A stretch of 39,544 nucleotides of DNA from Oscillospiraceae bacterium (lineage in GTDB: Bacteria; Bacillota; Clostridia; Oscillospirales; Acutalibacteraceae). Where the stretch lies: NCBI GenBank assembly GCA_022508845.1, contig JAFLUL010000010.1, forward strand, positions 1-39,544, in the 5' to 3' direction. Position 1 is the stretch's first letter; each line of letters starts with the position of its first letter. Made by a program: the position numbers and the translations under genes. The notes below the pieces were generated by a model. It did no database searches. It saw only the letters and a program-made list of their open reading frames with translations, and was not told the DNA's origin. Shown in pieces: positions 39,237 to 39,544 of the stretch.

Positions 39237-39544
39237 TCAGCACAGATTCAATATAACTTCAACCATTTTTTTCATATCATCCACGCACACGAATTCGTGA
39301 ACGCCGTGGAAATTTTCTCCGCCCGTTGAAAGATTCGGGCAAGGAAGCCCTTTATAAGTCAGCATTGCGCCGTCGGTACCTCCCCTTATAGCAACTATTT
39401 TGGGTGAGACGCCGGCGTTTTTCATTGCGTTTTCAGCGTTTTCAACGAGCCACATACTTCCCTGTTCGATTATTTCGCGCATATTATAATAGCTGTCCTT
39501 AATTTCGGCAAAAAAGCTTTCGCCGTAAACATAGTTCATATAAT
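39237..39544 (-). CDS. pepT: Peptidase T, C-terminal part (5' end beyond window)
   Basis: About 102 residues are visible. The frame stays open to the right edge, so the Met near the edge is internal. It has DSYYNMREIIE, then IRGGTDGAMLTYKGLPCPN and STGGENFHGVHEFVCV, which are diagnostic of PepT, the zinc aminotripeptidase of the M20 family. The His in NFHGVHE is a metal ligand of the catalytic domain. PepT removes the N-terminal residue of tripeptides in the cytoplasm. Confidence 0.92.
   Translation of the reverse strand, partial: YMNYVYGESFFAEIKDSYYNMREIIEQGSMWLVENAENAMKNAGVSPKIVAIRGGTDGAMLTYKGLPCPNLSTGGENFHGVHEFVCVDDMKKMVEVILNLC

Overview
The window looks like a chromosomal segment of an uncultured, endospore-forming Clostridia bacterium, plausibly gut Oscillospirales/Ruminococcaceae. 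The evidence is an intact spoIIAA-spoIIAB-sigF operon, a SpoIIQ-like LytM protein, GGAGG ribosome binding sites with occasional TTG starts, sigma-A promoters of the TTGACA-N17-TATAAT type, moderate GC and tightly packed operons. The taxon is inferred, not proven. I see no rRNA, tRNA, CRISPR array, transposase gene or phage gene.

Left part (1-9990): the tail of an unidentified gene, then a palindromic MITE-like element, then a three-gene operon (AhpD-like protein, mycofactocin-type SDR, GH106-like alpha-L-rhamnosidase) closed by a perfect terminator. The spoIIA operon follows. A strong promoter with operator-like repeats then drives a zinc-ribbon membrane protein, a GPH-type sugar symporter and a calcineurin-like phosphoesterase, closed by a bidirectional terminator.

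Middle part (9999-25990): a minus-strand operon (AI-2E-type permease, beta-propeller-like lipoprotein, PstS-like lipoprotein, HAD phosphatase); a repeat-filled divergent promoter region; thrH with a DMT exporter, convergent with and overlapping an FkbM methyltransferase/SpoIIQ-like pair; two convergent secreted lipase-like hydrolases; a DUF2238-type membrane protein with a ChbG-like deacetylase; and rhaB-rhaA-rhaD for L-rhamnose catabolism. The GH106 enzyme could supply the rhamnose, although it is about 17 kb away.

Right part (25400-39544): a TetR regulator divergent from two SDR oxidoreductases; a ThuA-like protein with a sugar-phosphate isomerase behind a 16-bp palindrome; an esterase with a [4Fe-4S] aldo/keto reductase; a 1.1-kb region almost without normal genes; a stand-alone LytTR regulator; a radical SAM/lipoprotein pair; a GDPD-like pseudoenzyme with a lysoplasmalogenase-like protein; a multiply frameshifted pseudogene; and the C-terminal end of peptidase T.

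The most unusual stretch is 32600-33690. A near-consensus extended -10 promoter feeds about 460 nt of A-rich sequence with long-range complementary arms, minimal start-stop ORFs and a strong terminator. Immediately after it come two successive modules of the same design (small ORF, intrinsic terminator, transcription-regulator gene). The first regulator is a frameshifted XRE gene and the second is the LytTR gene. This is the best candidate for an undescribed structured RNA or attenuation system in the window.
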